Assembly: GCA_039923155.1 (NCBI GenBank)
Contig: JBDTDI010000251.1
Location: 1 to 5,669 of the forward strand
DNA: 5,669 nucleotides
Origin: Rhodococcus_D sp039923155
Lineage (GTDB): Bacteria > Actinomycetota > Actinomycetes > Mycobacteriales > Mycobacteriaceae
Direction of reading: 5' to 3'
In this document: positions 5,633-5,669 of the stretch, piece by piece
Layout of the letters: the number at the start of each line of letters is the position of its first letter
Position numbering within the stretch: the first letter of the stretch is position 1
Notes under the pieces: generated by a model
What the model was told of the DNA's origin: nothing
Seen by the model: the letters and a program-made list of their open reading frames with translations, nothing else
The model's database searches: none
Program-made: the position numbers and the translations under genes

Positions 5633-5669
5633 CGAACTGCATCGAGGTCGACACCCCACCGCCTCGCGG

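Larger units (their letters stand above)
5278..5669. other. Intergenic region with no convincing complete gene
   Basis: This 392-base stretch follows the transporter stop. Frames are open on both strands, as expected at this GC content, but their translations are Arg/Pro/Ser-rich and look non-coding. From left to right it holds an 8-bp inverted repeat (5301-5308 with 5340-5347), a GC-rich stretch, an AT-rich island with a 6-2-6 palindrome (5457-5470), overlapping small stems (5497-5545), three perfect GTCACC repeats (5559-5576), and a Shine-Dalgarno-like GGAAGGA (5626-5632). It could be the promoter and leader of a + strand gene beginning at or beyond the right edge. Confidence 0.6.

Noticed and set aside
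5440..5640. c-di-AMP (ydaO-type) riboswitch upstream of a possible cell-wall gene
   Set aside because: I looked for the conserved purine-rich and CCCGACAGC-like blocks and did not find them; only generic GC stems are present.
5246..5659. 137-codon open frame on the minus strand across the right intergenic region
   Set aside because: The translation is Arg/Pro/Ser-rich, includes VTVTVTV from the hexamer repeat and overlaps the transporter end; no ribosome site or domain.
5278..5669. CRISPR array, tRNA or insertion sequence
   Set aside because: No regularly spaced repeats of CRISPR length, no cloverleaf or T-loop pattern, and no transposase-like coding or terminal inverted repeats are visible.

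Overview
The window is very GC-rich, with codon third positions dominated by G and C, GTG starts, and closely packed or overlapping genes. Two genes appear to have leaderless promoters (TAGCGT hexamer, 7 nt, then the start codon). Together these point to an actinobacterial (Actinomycetota) chromosome. The sequence does not fix the genus, and there is no sign of mobile elements, phage, CRISPR or RNA genes.

Layout, left to right. Positions 1-138 are the C-terminal end of a phytoene-desaturase-like FAD oxidoreductase on the + strand. It converges on a small minus-strand gene (148-366) for a 72-residue DUF2945/TUDOR-like protein; a perfect 7-bp hairpin (141-157) lies at the junction and carries that gene's stop codon in its loop. 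Divergently, 429-1400 encodes a classical short-chain dehydrogenase/reductase of the retinol-dehydrogenase/protochlorophyllide-reductase-like type. Next is a same-strand cluster: a beta-phosphoglucomutase-type HAD enzyme (1437-2171), a family GH65 glycoside phosphorylase (2168-4546, 4-nt overlap) and a TauE/SafE (TSUP) membrane transporter (4546-5277, 1-nt overlap). The last 392 bases hold no convincing complete gene. They contain inverted repeats, a short GTCACC tandem repeat, an AT-rich palindrome, and a Shine-Dalgarno-like stretch close to the right edge that may lead into an unseen gene.

How the genes fit together. The HAD and GH65 genes form a recognisable pathway. The inverting GH65 phosphorylase would split an alpha-linked glucose disaccharide (trehalose, maltose, kojibiose or similar) with phosphate, giving beta-glucose 1-phosphate plus glucose. 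The HAD mutase would turn beta-glucose 1-phosphate into glucose 6-phosphate for central metabolism. From memory, the pair resembles Rv3400-Rv3401 of Mycobacterium tuberculosis. The TauE/SafE gene is translationally coupled behind them, but its biochemical link to the sugar pathway is unclear. I found no strong case for a wholly new system. The points most worth a second look are the matched leaderless promoters, the transporter coupled to the phosphorylase, two substitutions in the mutase, and the right-hand intergenic region.
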